Shown: in pieces, positions 1 to 7,105 of the stretch | Layout of the letters: every line of letters starts with the position of its first letter | Position numbering within the stretch: the stretch's first letter is position 1 | NCBI GenBank assembly: GCA_028698535.1 | Contig: JAQVDA010000001.1 | Location: forward strand, 1-29,086 | Direction: 5' to 3' | Source: Bacilli bacterium | GTDB taxonomy: Bacteria > Bacillota_I > Bacilli_A > RF39 > UBA660 | Length of the DNA stretch: 29,086 nt | Program-made: the position numbers and the translations under genes | The notes under the pieces: generated by a model | Databases searched by the model: none | What the model was told of the DNA's origin: nothing | Seen by the model: the letters and a program-made list of their open reading frames with translations, nothing else

Positions 1-233
1 GATTTTTTAATCATTTCTACTATTTCACTTGGGGTTACAATCCTGCCCATACTAATAACTTTATCGTTAATGACTAAAGCAGGCATACTCATTACACCTG
101 ATGCCATTATTTCTTGTAAATCAGAAATATATTTTACTTCTATATTACCACCTTCCATAATTACTGCTTCTTTTACATTTTCATGTAGTCTCTTACAACT
201 TGGGCATCCAGGTCCCAACACTTTTATTATCAT
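1..233 (-). CDS. Thioredoxin-like small redox protein (partial, C-terminus cut by window edge)
   Basis: The minus strand reads from ATG at 233 with the upstream box GAGGAG; 77 codons are visible before the window edge. The N-terminus is MIIKVLGPGCPSCK, which places a CPSC redox motif directly after the first beta strand. A VMSMPALVINDKVIS stretch follows and supplies the cis-Pro (SMPAL) of a thioredoxin fold. This matches the 'redox-active disulfide protein 2'/thioredoxin_3 type (about 76-80 aa), so only the last residues are probably missing. It is the third gene after arsR and a YraQ/ArsP-type permease, about 17 bases from the permease stop. This linkage is common for that permease family and suggests thiol chemistry on the exported metal or metalloid. 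The precise substrate is not visible. Confidence 0.8.
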   Translation of the reverse strand, partial: MIIKVLGPGCPSCKRLHENVKEAVIMEGGNIEVKYISDLQEIMASGVMSMPALVINDKVISMGRIVTPSEIVEMIKK

Positions 234-250
234 AATATTTCTCCTCTCTT

Positions 251-1258
251 CTATATAAATAAATGACCGAAGTAATTAAATAAATATCCCATTATTATTA
301 TTCCCATTGTTACTATAGATACAAATATTACTAATAGCTTTGTTTTTACTACCCTCTTTAACATTATTATAGATGGTAGTGATAATGCTGTTACAGCCAT
401 CATAAATGATAATACTGTTCCTAATTGAACTCCTTTACCCACTAATGCCTCGGCTATTGGTAAAGTCCCAAATATATCCGCATAAATTGGTATTCCTACT
501 AATGTTGCTATTAAAACTGAAAAGATATTGTTCTTACCAATTACACTCGTTATTACACTCTCTGGTATCCAATTATGGATTAAGGCGCCAATACTAACTC
601 CAATAAGAATATATAACCATACCTTTTTAATTATTTCTAATACTTGTTCTCTTGAATACTTTAGCCGATCTTGTTTTGATAGTCTGCCACTTTCAATATT
701 TTGAGTATTAACTCTCTTTAATACAAATGGTTCAACATACTTTTCTAATTCTAGTTCTCCAATAATTGTCCCACCAATAACCGCAATAATTAGTCCCACT
801 ATTACATAAGCAATAGCAATAGTCCAATTAAATATACTTGCTAATAATATAAGAGAAGCTAGGTCAACAAGCGGTGATGATATTAAGAATGAAAATGTTG
901 CCCCTGATGGTAAACCTGCATTAGTGAATCCTATAAATAAAGGAATAGATGAGCATGAGCAAAATGGTGTTACTGTACCAATTAATGCTCCTATTATATT
1001 AGCCGTTATCCCTTTAAATCTTCCTAATATCTTTTTGGTTCTCTCAGACGGAAAATATGATTGTATATAAGATATCATAAATATCAATACCGACAATAGG
1101 ATAAATATCTTAATAGTATCATAAAGAAAGAATTGAAAACTCCCTCCTAACTGGCTATCTATATCTAATCTAAATACTTTTTCAATTAATAGTCTTATTA
1201 AATCACTTAGCCAATTCATTTTTAATAATTGTTCATTTAAAAATTTAAAAATAATCAT
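251..1258 (-). CDS. YraQ/ArsP-type permease (DUF318 family), probable metal or metalloid efflux
   Basis: A 335-aa integral membrane protein with about eight to ten hydrophobic segments split by a charged central loop (roughly residues 165-210). The motif TPFCSCSSIPLFIGF near residue 98 is the signature of the PF03773 permease family (YraQ, ArsP, SO_0444). The two nearby Cys are candidate metal(loid) ligands. A second conserved-looking half-motif, IPIYADIFGTLPIAEAL, lies in the C-terminal half, as expected for this two-repeat fold. Its ATG abuts the arsR stop (TAA 1259-1261, ATG 1256-1258), with an AGAGGCGAG box inside the arsR end, so translation is coupled. Control by a Cys-rich ArsR suggests As(III), organoarsenical or soft-metal export. 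Family members also carry Cu or Zn, so the substrate is unresolved. Confidence 0.85.
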   Translation of the reverse strand: MIIFKFLNEQLLKMNWLSDLIRLLIEKVFRLDIDSQLGGSFQFFLYDTIKIFILLSVLIFMISYIQSYFPSERTKKILGRFKGITANIIGALIGTVTPFCSCSSIPLFIGFTNAGLPSGATFSFLISSPLVDLASLILLASIFNWTIAIAYVIVGLIIAVIGGTIIGELELEKYVEPFVLKRVNTQNIESGRLSKQDRLKYSREQVLEIIKKVWLYILIGVSIGALIHNWIPESVITSVIGKNNIFSVLIATLVGIPIYADIFGTLPIAEALVGKGVQLGTVLSFMMAVTALSLPSIIMLKRVVKTKLLVIFVSIVTMGIIIMGYLFNYFGHLFI

Positions 1259-1564
1259 TTAATCTCGCCTCTTTTCACAAGTGCATTTTGCTTTTAGTAG
1301 TTGAGATAGAAACATTAATAATTCTTCCTTTGATTCTTCGTTAATGGAATAATTTACCCATGAACCATTTTTAACAGCATTTACAAGATTAGTATCAACC
1401 AACAGTTTCATGTGATAAGAAAGTGTTGGTTGAGTAATATTAAATGCTTCTAAAATCTTACAGGCACATAATTCTTTATCGGATAACATCGATACTATTT
1501 TTAATCTTGTTTCATCGCTTAATGCTTTAAAAATTAATGCATATTTTTCATAATCGCACTTCAT
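1259..1564 (-). CDS. arsR: ArsR/SmtB-family metal(loid)-sensing repressor
   Basis: A 101-aa winged-helix protein. FKALSDETRLKIVSML near residues 12-27 is the classic ArsR opening. The motif ELCACK puts Cys33 and Cys35 at the start of the alpha-3 helix, the position of the As(III)-binding CxC of E. coli ArsR. The recognition helix is TQPTLSYHMKLL and the wing includes NGSWVNYSI. The C-terminus adds a second CxC pair (KAKCTCEK, Cys94 and Cys96), and there is a Cys3 near the start, so more thiolate ligands are available than in a minimal ArsR. It is the first gene of the operon and is preceded by a strong promoter with a perfect palindrome at the expected start site. It is therefore almost certainly autoregulated and derepressed by a thiophilic ion. 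The symbol reflects the family; the inducer is inferred. Confidence 0.88.
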   Translation of the reverse strand: MKCDYEKYALIFKALSDETRLKIVSMLSDKELCACKILEAFNITQPTLSYHMKLLVDTNLVNAVKNGSWVNYSINEESKEELLMFLSQLLKAKCTCEKRRD

Positions 1565-1592
1565 AATATCTCTTCTTTCATTAAATGGAAAT

Positions 1593-1614
1593 CATATAGA
1601 CAACTGTCTATATG
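1593..1614 (-). promoter_or_regulatory. Palindromic ArsR operator
   Basis: Perfect inverted repeat CATATAGACA-ac-TGTCTATATG (10-base arms, 2-base centre). It begins two bases downstream of the -10 hexamer and covers the expected transcription start. This is a typical repressor site of an ArsR/SmtB dimer, which usually binds 12-2-12 palindromes. The binding assignment is inference from position and symmetry. Confidence 0.8.
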
Positions 1615-1616
1615 TC

Positions 1617-1645
1617 ATTATATGTATCATATATAGAAATGTCAA
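1617..1645 (-). promoter_or_regulatory. Sigma-A promoter of the arsR operon
   Basis: On the minus strand TTGACA (1640-1645) and TATAAT (1617-1622) are separated by exactly 17 bases. Both hexamers match consensus perfectly. The start is expected near 1610, inside the palindrome, so this should be a strong promoter held down by the repressor. Confidence 0.9.
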
Positions 1646-1878
1646 TATATTATTATGTAAACATTAAAAAAATTGCAATTCTTCACAAGTTCATATAGAA
1701 AAAATATTAAAATTATATTTCTTATTATCTTTAATTTATATTGAAATAAATTGCCTTTTTGTTCAATGCCTAATTTGCAAGTTTAAATATTATTTTTATC
1801 AAAAATACTTGTTTTAAAATTAAAATTGTCCTCAAATTATACCCTCAAAAATGGCAAATACGTTCCCATCTTTACAAC
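1646..1878. other. AT-rich intergenic stretch without a recognised feature
   Basis: Between the arsR promoter and the small-RNA terminator. It is dominated by A/T runs. No open frame with a ribosome site, hairpin terminator or repeat was found. Confidence 0.6.
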
Positions 1879-1901
1879 AAAAAATGGAGCCATAAGGCTC
1901 C
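1879..1901 (-). terminator. Rho-independent terminator of the candidate small RNA (and probably recG)
   Basis: The minus strand reads GGAGCC-TTAT-GGCTCC followed by A and six T. This is a compact 6-bp GC-rich stem with a tetraloop. It is the first terminator downstream of recG, so it may serve recG read-through as well. Confidence 0.85.
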
Positions 1902-1970
1902 TTCAGGGGGTTTTGGTTGAATGCACTCTCACCTTTTAGATCGTAAGAGTGCGCGTGAACCAATCACGCT
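1879..1970 (-). ncRNA. Candidate freestanding small RNA with possible pseudoknot and C-rich single strand
   Basis: Read on the minus strand, the predicted transcript starts near 1970 and folds as follows. Hairpin P1 is GCGTGA-TTGGT-TCACGC (1953-1969). It is directly stacked on P2, a 10-bp stem GCACTCTTAC/GTGAGAGTGC with one G-U pair and a 10-base loop (1923-1952). Then come a short linker, ACCAA (1913-1917) that can pair with the P1 loop TTGGT as a pseudoknot, a single-stranded AACCCCCTGAA (1902-1912), and a terminator. An alternative fold uses TTGGTT/AACCAA as an outer stem around P2. A promoter at 1977-2005 and a terminator at 1879-1901 bracket it exactly, giving about 92 nt. I do not recognise the family. 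The C-rich unpaired stretch could bind Shine-Dalgarno regions, which is inference. Confidence 0.6.
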
Positions 1971-1976
1971 ACACTA

Positions 1977-2005
1977 ATATTATTATTATTTATTATAAAA
2001 GTCAA
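1977..2005 (-). promoter_or_regulatory. Promoter of the candidate small RNA at 1879-1970
   Basis: Minus strand TTGACT (2000-2005), a 17-base spacer, then TAATAT (1977-1982). The -35 matches 5 of 6 and the -10 matches 4 of 6. The expected start (about 1970) is the first base before the P1 hairpin, which supports a transcript beginning there. Confidence 0.55.
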
Positions 2006-2045
2006 GTATATCATGACGTATATTTATTTTTCTTTACACTATTTA

Positions 2046-4052
2046 TTAATCTAAATTATTAAGTACCATAAGGCTTTCTCTAAGATTTTTATATTCGATA
2101 TTAGTGTCAAATTCTTTATTATTTAATAAGTTTAAAGCATCTTCTTTTGCCTGCATTAAAATTTTAAAGTCTTTCTTTAAGTCAGCTGCCTTAAAACCCA
2201 TGTCACCACTTTGTTTTAAACCAAATAATTCTCCTTGACCTCTTAAAATAAAATCCTGTTCACTAATCTTAAAACCATCATTAGTTTCCGTTAAAATTTT
2301 TAATCTTTCATTATCCGTATTACTAATTAAGATGGCGTATGATTGAATATCGCTACGACCTACTCTGCCCCTTAATTGATGTAAAGTAGATAAGCCAAAA
2401 CGATCAGCGTCAAATATAACAATCATATTAGCGTTAGTAACATCAATACCGACTTCAATAATCGTAGTACTAATTAGGATATTAATTTTATTTTGGATAA
2501 ATAAGTTCATAATCTGTTCTTTTTCTTTATTATCCATTTTGCCATGTAAAATATCAATAGTATATTTTTTCCCAAAAGCTAAAGTCATCTTTTCTTTTAA
2601 AAAGTTAATATTACTTAAATCTAATTTATCACTTTCCTCAATTAATGGGGCCACTACATAAATCTGATGATTTTTATTTAATTCTTGCCACATTAAACTA
2701 AGAACCGCTTTTATTTCTGACATCGATTTTAAATAAGTAATTATTTCTTTACGTCCGCTCGGTTTATTCTTAAGATTAGAAATGTCCATATCGCCATAAA
2801 TTGTTAAAGCATAGGTGCGAGGAATTGGCGTAGCGCTCATATATAATATATCTGGCATAACGCCTTTGTTTTTAAGGTTAGCCCTTTGGTTAACACCGAA
2901 ACGGTGTTGTTCATCCGTCACAACTAACCCTAGATTATAAAACTCTAACCCCTCTTGAATTAAAGCATGAGTACCGATAATAATATCAACTTGATTGTTT
3001 TTAATTTTTTCATAGATTTGTTTTTTCTCACGGGCTTTTAAACTACCAGTTAAAAGAACCGCGCGGATATTAATATTTTTAAATAAAGTTAAAAAACTTT
3101 GATAATGTTGAAGAGCTAAGATTTCCGTTGGTACCATCAAAGCACTTTGATAACCGCCTAAATAATTCGCGTACATAGCGATAAAGGCCACTACTGTCTT
3201 GCCACTTCCCACATCACCCTGTAATAAGCGATTCATACGCGACTTAGCGGCTAAGTCTTTTAAAATATCATTAATGGCGCGTTTTTGATCAAAAGTTAAT
3301 AAAAATGGCAAGTTGTTAATAAAACCCTCTACTTTTGCCAAGTTAATATCTCTAATTAAGCCACTAGGGGTTTGCCGGTTTGTTTGTTTTAAATAATTTA
3401 TTTTTAACATAAATAAAAATAATTCTTCATATTTTAAGAAAATCTTAGCCTTTTTTAAGACTTCAACATCAGACGGTTGATGAATATTTTTTACCGCTTC
3501 CTTTTTACTTAAAAAATTATATTTATTTTTGATATCAAGTGGAATATATTCCACTAATTCATCAAGATGGTTGTCTAAGGCTTTATTAATATAGTTAAAT
3601 AACACTTTATTACTTAGACCCTTTGTGGTATGGTACACTGGTTCAATCGTTAATGCATCTTCTAATTTGGTTAATCTAATCTCAGAAGCGATAATGGTAT
3701 TTTTTAATGGCTGATATTTGCCGATAACAGTTACTGCTTTACCAATTCGTAAATGGCTTTTCATAAAAGCCCGGTTAAAAATAACAACGTTAACAACTAA
3801 ATCATTAGTATTTAATCTAAATACCATTCGAGACATTTTCCCTTTAAAACGGTTAATAGTCGGGATGGTTTCAACAGTACCATCCGTCACAACAATCTCA
3901 TCATTAGTCGCTTTTTGAAGATTCGTTTTCGTTAAAAAAACATAGCGGAAAGGATAATGAGCAAGTAAATCTTCTATATTATTAATCGTTAATTTCTTTA
4001 ATAATGAAAGCCCTTTAATTCCAATACCCCTAACTTCTTTTAAGTTGCTCAT
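2046..4052 (-). CDS. recG: ATP-dependent DNA helicase RecG
   Basis: A 668-aa superfamily 2 helicase that remodels stalled forks and branched recombination intermediates. The N-terminal wedge/OB domain occupies about residues 1-220. The helicase core starts with FDQKRAI and Walker A GDVGSGKT (279-286), followed by a DEQH box in VTDEQHRFGVNQR and motif III YMSATPIPRTYAL. The C-terminal lobe has ISTTIIEVGIDVTNA and the arginine-finger motif QLRGRVGRS. The end carries the RecG-type stretch RGQGELFGLKQSG. Length is normal (about 670-690 aa). Start at ATG 4052 has AAGGTGG upstream. It is monocistronic, with an extended -10 promoter at 4077-4085. No terminator lies between its stop and the small-RNA unit, so it probably ends at 1879. 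Confidence 0.97.
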   Translation of the reverse strand: MSNLKEVRGIGIKGLSLLKKLTINNIEDLLAHYPFRYVFLTKTNLQKATNDEIVVTDGTVETIPTINRFKGKMSRMVFRLNTNDLVVNVVIFNRAFMKSHLRIGKAVTVIGKYQPLKNTIIASEIRLTKLEDALTIEPVYHTTKGLSNKVLFNYINKALDNHLDELVEYIPLDIKNKYNFLSKKEAVKNIHQPSDVEVLKKAKIFLKYEELFLFMLKINYLKQTNRQTPSGLIRDINLAKVEGFINNLPFLLTFDQKRAINDILKDLAAKSRMNRLLQGDVGSGKTVVAFIAMYANYLGGYQSALMVPTEILALQHYQSFLTLFKNINIRAVLLTGSLKAREKKQIYEKIKNNQVDIIIGTHALIQEGLEFYNLGLVVTDEQHRFGVNQRANLKNKGVMPDILYMSATPIPRTYALTIYGDMDISNLKNKPSGRKEIITYLKSMSEIKAVLSLMWQELNKNHQIYVVAPLIEESDKLDLSNINFLKEKMTLAFGKKYTIDILHGKMDNKEKEQIMNLFIQNKINILISTTIIEVGIDVTNANMIVIFDADRFGLSTLHQLRGRVGRSDIQSYAILISNTDNERLKILTETNDGFKISEQDFILRGQGELFGLKQSGDMGFKAADLKKDFKILMQAKEDALNLLNNKEFDTNIEYKNLRESLMVLNNLD

Positions 4053-4076
4053 TAAACCACCTTCTACCTAAGTTTA

Positions 4077-4085
4077 ATTATAACA
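4077..4085 (-). promoter_or_regulatory. Extended -10 promoter of recG
   Basis: Minus strand TGTTATAAT: a perfect -10 hexamer (4077-4082) with the TGn extension. No good -35 lies upstream. The start is expected near 4070, giving a short leader of about 18 bases to the recG ATG. Confidence 0.6.
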
Positions 4086-4142
4086 TATATATAATAAAAT
4101 ATTAGGCAGATATCGACAAACAATGGTATTTATTTTTATTAT

Positions 4143-4171
4143 TTGACATTACTAATTTATTTCGTTACCAT
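4143..4171 (+). promoter_or_regulatory. Putative promoter of the 4201-5145 gene
   Basis: A perfect -35 TTGACA (4143-4148) lies 17 bases before TACCAT (4166-4171, 4 of 6 matches). A start near 4178 would leave a leader of about 20 bases containing AGGAGG. It is divergent from the recG promoter. Confidence 0.5.
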
Positions 4172-4200
4172 ATAAAAAGATTGCTTAATAGGAGGTTTTT

Positions 4201-5145
4201 ATGGATTATGAACACATCAAAAGAAACCGGCAAGATATATTACTTATTAAAGAACTGGCGGAATTTATTCTAACAGAAAAAATAAAGCAAAAAAGACGGG
4301 ATAAAATTGATTTAAAATACAAACCAACATACAAAGACGAGGATTTTAAGGCATTAGTATTACAGATTACCCAACTTTTTAATCAGCATGATTTTGGGGT
4401 TAGAGATTCTTTTATTCATACCCAAGCATTAACTTTATTACATAATGAATTAGAAAACCAACCCGCTATGTTAGATGTTGATTTAATTGAAAAATATATT
4501 CAACTTCATAATCATCTAGAATATCAAATAGCCGACCCTCGTTTAATAGCCCTAAAATCTTTATGCTATAAGTTAATGGAACAACACTTCGATTTTATTA
4601 TAAATCGGGATTGTAAGGATAAAGCTTTTGACTATTATTTGTTAAAATTAAAGTTGACTTTGGAAAGTTTTAATCAAACCATTTACCGAGCAATCAATTA
4701 CGAAGAACTAGTTAATAATTTAAATATGTTTGGTGTTACAATAGCTGAGTGTCAGAAGGTTATCTACCAAGTAATATATGAAAGTATAGTTGAATATGGC
4801 TTTTATCGTAATTCAAAACTTGACTTACCAGCTTGCCGGTTACCCGCCGAGAAAGATTTTAACATTGGTTATCAATTAAATAAAACTGTTCCAGAGATAG
4901 CGTCTGATGAAACGATAACAATTAGTCTACAACCCCTCATAATTGAATTTAATGCATTAACACATTATGATCTTAGCATCCAGTTAGAATATGCTGAATA
5001 TATTTTAGAGTGTTTTGATTTAGCAGACAAACAATTATATAACGATTATTTAGTAATTTCTAATCTTATCGCTAATGTTAGAACAACTCTAGAAAGAAAT
5101 GAAGAAAAAGAAACCATCATAATTAAATATCTCCCCTTCAATTAA
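4201..5145 (+). CDS. Uncharacterised cytosolic helical protein
   Basis: A 314-aa protein starting at ATG 4201 behind AGGAGG. I do not recognise a family. It has no signal peptide or membrane segment. It is rich in Leu, Ile, Lys, Glu and Tyr, and predicted mostly helical by eye. The N-terminus is strongly basic (KIKQKRRDKIDLKYK near 28-42). The middle contains amphipathic helices, and the last third is more acidic. Two Cys (residues about 122 and 139) and others are scattered without a metal-site pattern. It stands alone, divergent from recG, with its own putative promoter; the first terminator downstream is that of the candidate RNA at 5260-5291. The clean start, ribosome site and codon use like its neighbours make it a real gene. 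No function can be assigned. Confidence 0.8.
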   Translation: MDYEHIKRNRQDILLIKELAEFILTEKIKQKRRDKIDLKYKPTYKDEDFKALVLQITQLFNQHDFGVRDSFIHTQALTLLHNELENQPAMLDVDLIEKYIQLHNHLEYQIADPRLIALKSLCYKLMEQHFDFIINRDCKDKAFDYYLLKLKLTLESFNQTIYRAINYEELVNNLNMFGVTIAECQKVIYQVIYESIVEYGFYRNSKLDLPACRLPAEKDFNIGYQLNKTVPEIASDETITISLQPLIIEFNALTHYDLSIQLEYAEYILECFDLADKQLYNDYLVISNLIANVRTTLERNEEKETIIIKYLPFN

Positions 5146-5159
5146 TTTAATTAAAACTC

Positions 5160-5188
5160 TTGACAAATAATATAATATCGGCTATTAT
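5160..5188 (+). promoter_or_regulatory. Promoter of the candidate small RNA at 5195-5291
   Basis: TTGACA (5160-5165), 17-base spacer, TATTAT (5183-5188). The -35 is perfect and the -10 matches 5 of 6. It begins 14 bases after the stop of the upstream gene and faces a terminator about 100 bases away with no open frame between. Confidence 0.75.
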
Positions 5189-5194
5189 AAGCAA

Positions 5195-5291
5195 CACCAA
5201 TTCCCAATTAGGCGAATTGGTAGCTAGTATCACACTAGCCGACCCCTTTTTATTCTTATGGTTATGTCTCAGGGGGGCATAACCTTTTTTT
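5195..5291 (+). ncRNA. Candidate freestanding small RNA with three hairpins
   Basis: The predicted transcript of about 97 nt starts near 5195. Hairpin 1 is ACCAATTC/GAATTGGT (8 bp, 5196-5221) with a 10-base loop. It is joined almost directly to hairpin 2, GCTAGT-ATCAC-ACTAGC (5223-5239). A C-rich single strand CGACCCC follows, then a U-rich linker and terminator hairpin GGTTATG/CATAACC (5260-5284), whose 11-base loop contains a G6 run. The CCCC stretch and the G6 loop are complementary and could form a long-range pseudoknot. The unit has its own consensus promoter and terminator. The ABC operon downstream has a separate promoter, so a freestanding RNA is more likely than a riboswitch. No known family was recognised. 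Confidence 0.55.
5260..5291 (+). terminator. Rho-independent terminator of the candidate small RNA and upstream gene
   Basis: GGTTATG, an 11-base loop (TCTCAGGGGGG), CATAACC, then seven T (5285-5291). The unusually large, G-rich loop suggests the loop itself may pair with something. Confidence 0.85.
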
Positions 5292-5319
5292 GTGTTAATA
5301 AAACTAATTATGTTATAAT
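5290..5319 (+). promoter_or_regulatory. Promoter of the ABC-transporter operon
   Basis: Perfect -10 TATAAT (5314-5319) preceded by TGT, an extended -10. A weak -35 TTGTGT (5290-5295) lies 18 bases upstream. It lies directly after the terminator of the upstream RNA, so the ABC operon is transcribed independently. Confidence 0.65.
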
Positions 5320-5358
5320 TTTAGATAGTAATGATTAATATTATTTAGAGGTGTAAAA

Positions 5359-6255
5359 ATGAACCATGATTCCGTTATTAAAATTTCTAATCTTACAAAA
5401 ACCTTTGGTAAGGTTACTGCCGTTGATAAAATTAATTTAGAGGTTAAACAAGGGGATTTCTTTGGTTTTGTCGGTCCGAATGGGGCGGGGAAATCAACCA
5501 CTATTAATTGCTTGTTAAATTTTCTTTTCCCAACGGAAGGAGACATGACAATCCTTGGATTAGATTGTATAAAGGACAGTGTTGAATTAAAAAAATATAT
5601 TGGTTTTGTACCCGCGGAAGTTTTTTATTATGAAAACATGACAGTTAAAGAGCTTTTAAATTATTCTAATTCTTTTTATAATGGTTTAGAAGTAAAATTA
5701 ATTAAAAAATATATTAAAATGTTTGCGATTCCGCTTGATAAAAAAATGGGGGAATTATCATCAGGCAATAAGAAAAAAGTCGCTATTATACAAAGTCTAT
5801 TACATAAGCCACAATTATTAATATTAGATGAACCAAGCAACGGTTTAGATCCCTTAATGCAAGCTAATTTATTTAACGTGTTAGAAGAAATTAGAAAAGA
5901 TGGGACTACTATATTTATGTCTTCCCATGTTTTAAAAGAGGTACAAAATCACTGTAATCGGGTGGCTTTTATTAAAGATGGTAAAATCATTAAAACGGGG
6001 CTTATCAATAGTATTATCAAAAAGAATATGAAATTAGTAAAAATTACTACTAATGACATAAATGATTTAAAGAAAAATTTAAAGGTAAAAGATTTAGAAA
6101 ATGTTATTATTCGTGGTAATACCATCAGTTTTATTTATCGAAACACGCCACGCCAACTATTAAAGGAATTAGCTGGTTATGATATTATTGATCTTTCAAT
6201 TGAAACGCCAGATTTAGAGGATATATTTATGGATTTCTATAAAGGAGGTAAATAA
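5359..6255 (+). CDS. ABC transporter ATP-binding protein (ABC-2 type exporter)
   Basis: A 298-aa nucleotide-binding subunit at the inner face of the membrane that should power the permease encoded 1 base downstream. Walker A GPNGAGKST is at 39-47, the signature variant LSSGNKKK at 133-140, Walker B LLILDEP at 153-159, and the switch His in MSSHVLKEV. The Q-loop position reads FVPAE instead of the usual Gln, as in several BcrA-like ATPases. The C-terminal tail (about 220-298) is the small mixed domain common in bacitracin/antibiotic-type exporters. ATG 5359 has GAGGTG upstream. Substrate unknown; candidates from the family are peptides, lipids or antibiotics. It forms an operon with the permease and, most likely, the two small membrane proteins. 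Confidence 0.9.
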   Translation: MNHDSVIKISNLTKTFGKVTAVDKINLEVKQGDFFGFVGPNGAGKSTTINCLLNFLFPTEGDMTILGLDCIKDSVELKKYIGFVPAEVFYYENMTVKELLNYSNSFYNGLEVKLIKKYIKMFAIPLDKKMGELSSGNKKKVAIIQSLLHKPQLLILDEPSNGLDPLMQANLFNVLEEIRKDGTTIFMSSHVLKEVQNHCNRVAFIKDGKIIKTGLINSIIKKNMKLVKITTNDINDLKKNLKVKDLENVIIRGNTISFIYRNTPRQLLKELAGYDIIDLSIETPDLEDIFMDFYKGGK

Positions 6256-6256
6256 A

Positions 6257-7054
6257 ATGAATTTACTTTTTAAAGATATGAAAGAGCATTTAAAAAGCGT
6301 TATAATCTGGATTCTTGTTCTAGCATTATTAATTATAATGATTATTACTCTTCATCCGATAGCAGTAGAAAAAATGGATATGATGGATGAAATGATGGAA
6401 CAATTTCCGCCGGAGATGATAAAGGCCCTTAATTTAACTAATTTATCTTTCCAAAATATCTTAGATTATTTCTTTTATGAATTTCAGTTTATATTATTAG
6501 CCAGTACCATTTTTGCCGGTATTTTAGGGGCTAGTTTAATCGGCAAAGAAGAGAGCGATAAAACTATTCAATTTTTGTATGCTAAACCAATATCAAGAAC
6601 TAATATTTTATTAACCAAAATGATTGTGGCGGGCATCTTACTTATTTTCTTTAATATAACATTATTTATTATTTCGGCTCTTGGTATGACTATTTTTAGT
6701 AATCAAAATATCGATTATTTATTGTTATTTAATATTTTCATGGGCCAATTACTTATTCAAATAACATTTACTCTAATCGGATTTATGTTGGCCGTTTTAA
6801 TACCAAAACCAAAAAGTGCCCCCACTATTATGGCGGGTATTACCATGGTTACTTTTATCTTAGGTATCATGTCAAAAATAGCTGATAAAGTAGCCAATTT
6901 AGCTTACATATCACCAATCCATTATTTACTAAGTGATGATTTTATTAGTATTGGTTATTTAAAATTTAAACACATTTTAATTATGGTTATTATTTGTATC
7001 ATATCAACTACCGTGGCCTTTTTAAATTACAAAAAGAAAAACTTTAATTTATAA
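6257..7054 (+). CDS. ABC-2 type permease
   Basis: A 265-aa membrane partner of the preceding ATPase, starting 1 base after its stop, with GGAGG inside the end of the ATPase gene. Six hydrophobic segments are visible: about 13-31, 74-92, 118-142, 155-180, 190-208 and 236-258. A Met-rich periplasmic-side loop (MDMMDEMMEQFPPEM, about 40-54) follows the first segment. The stretch GKEESDKTIQFLYAKPISR before the third segment is the cytosolic coupling region typical of ABC2_membrane_2/NosY-like permeases. The Met-rich loop could in principle touch metal, but this is speculative. No terminator separates it from the next gene. Confidence 0.87.
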   Translation: MNLLFKDMKEHLKSVIIWILVLALLIIMIITLHPIAVEKMDMMDEMMEQFPPEMIKALNLTNLSFQNILDYFFYEFQFILLASTIFAGILGASLIGKEESDKTIQFLYAKPISRTNILLTKMIVAGILLIFFNITLFIISALGMTIFSNQNIDYLLLFNIFMGQLLIQITFTLIGFMLAVLIPKPKSAPTIMAGITMVTFILGIMSKIADKVANLAYISPIHYLLSDDFISIGYLKFKHILIMVIICIISTTVAFLNYKKKNFNL

Positions 7055-7105
7055 AAATATTATTTTCTAAACTAATATTATATAATTAAAATAGGAGGAA
7101 AGGAT

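Noticed and set aside
70..258. Plus-strand open frame over the thioredoxin-like gene
   Set aside because: It is antisense to a gene with a clear CPSC motif and ribosome site, has no recognisable product and no ribosome site of its own.
1902..1970. tRNA or SRP RNA
   Set aside because: No cloverleaf, no CCA-adjacent acceptor stem, no T-loop, and no GGAAGGAAGCA-type SRP loop.
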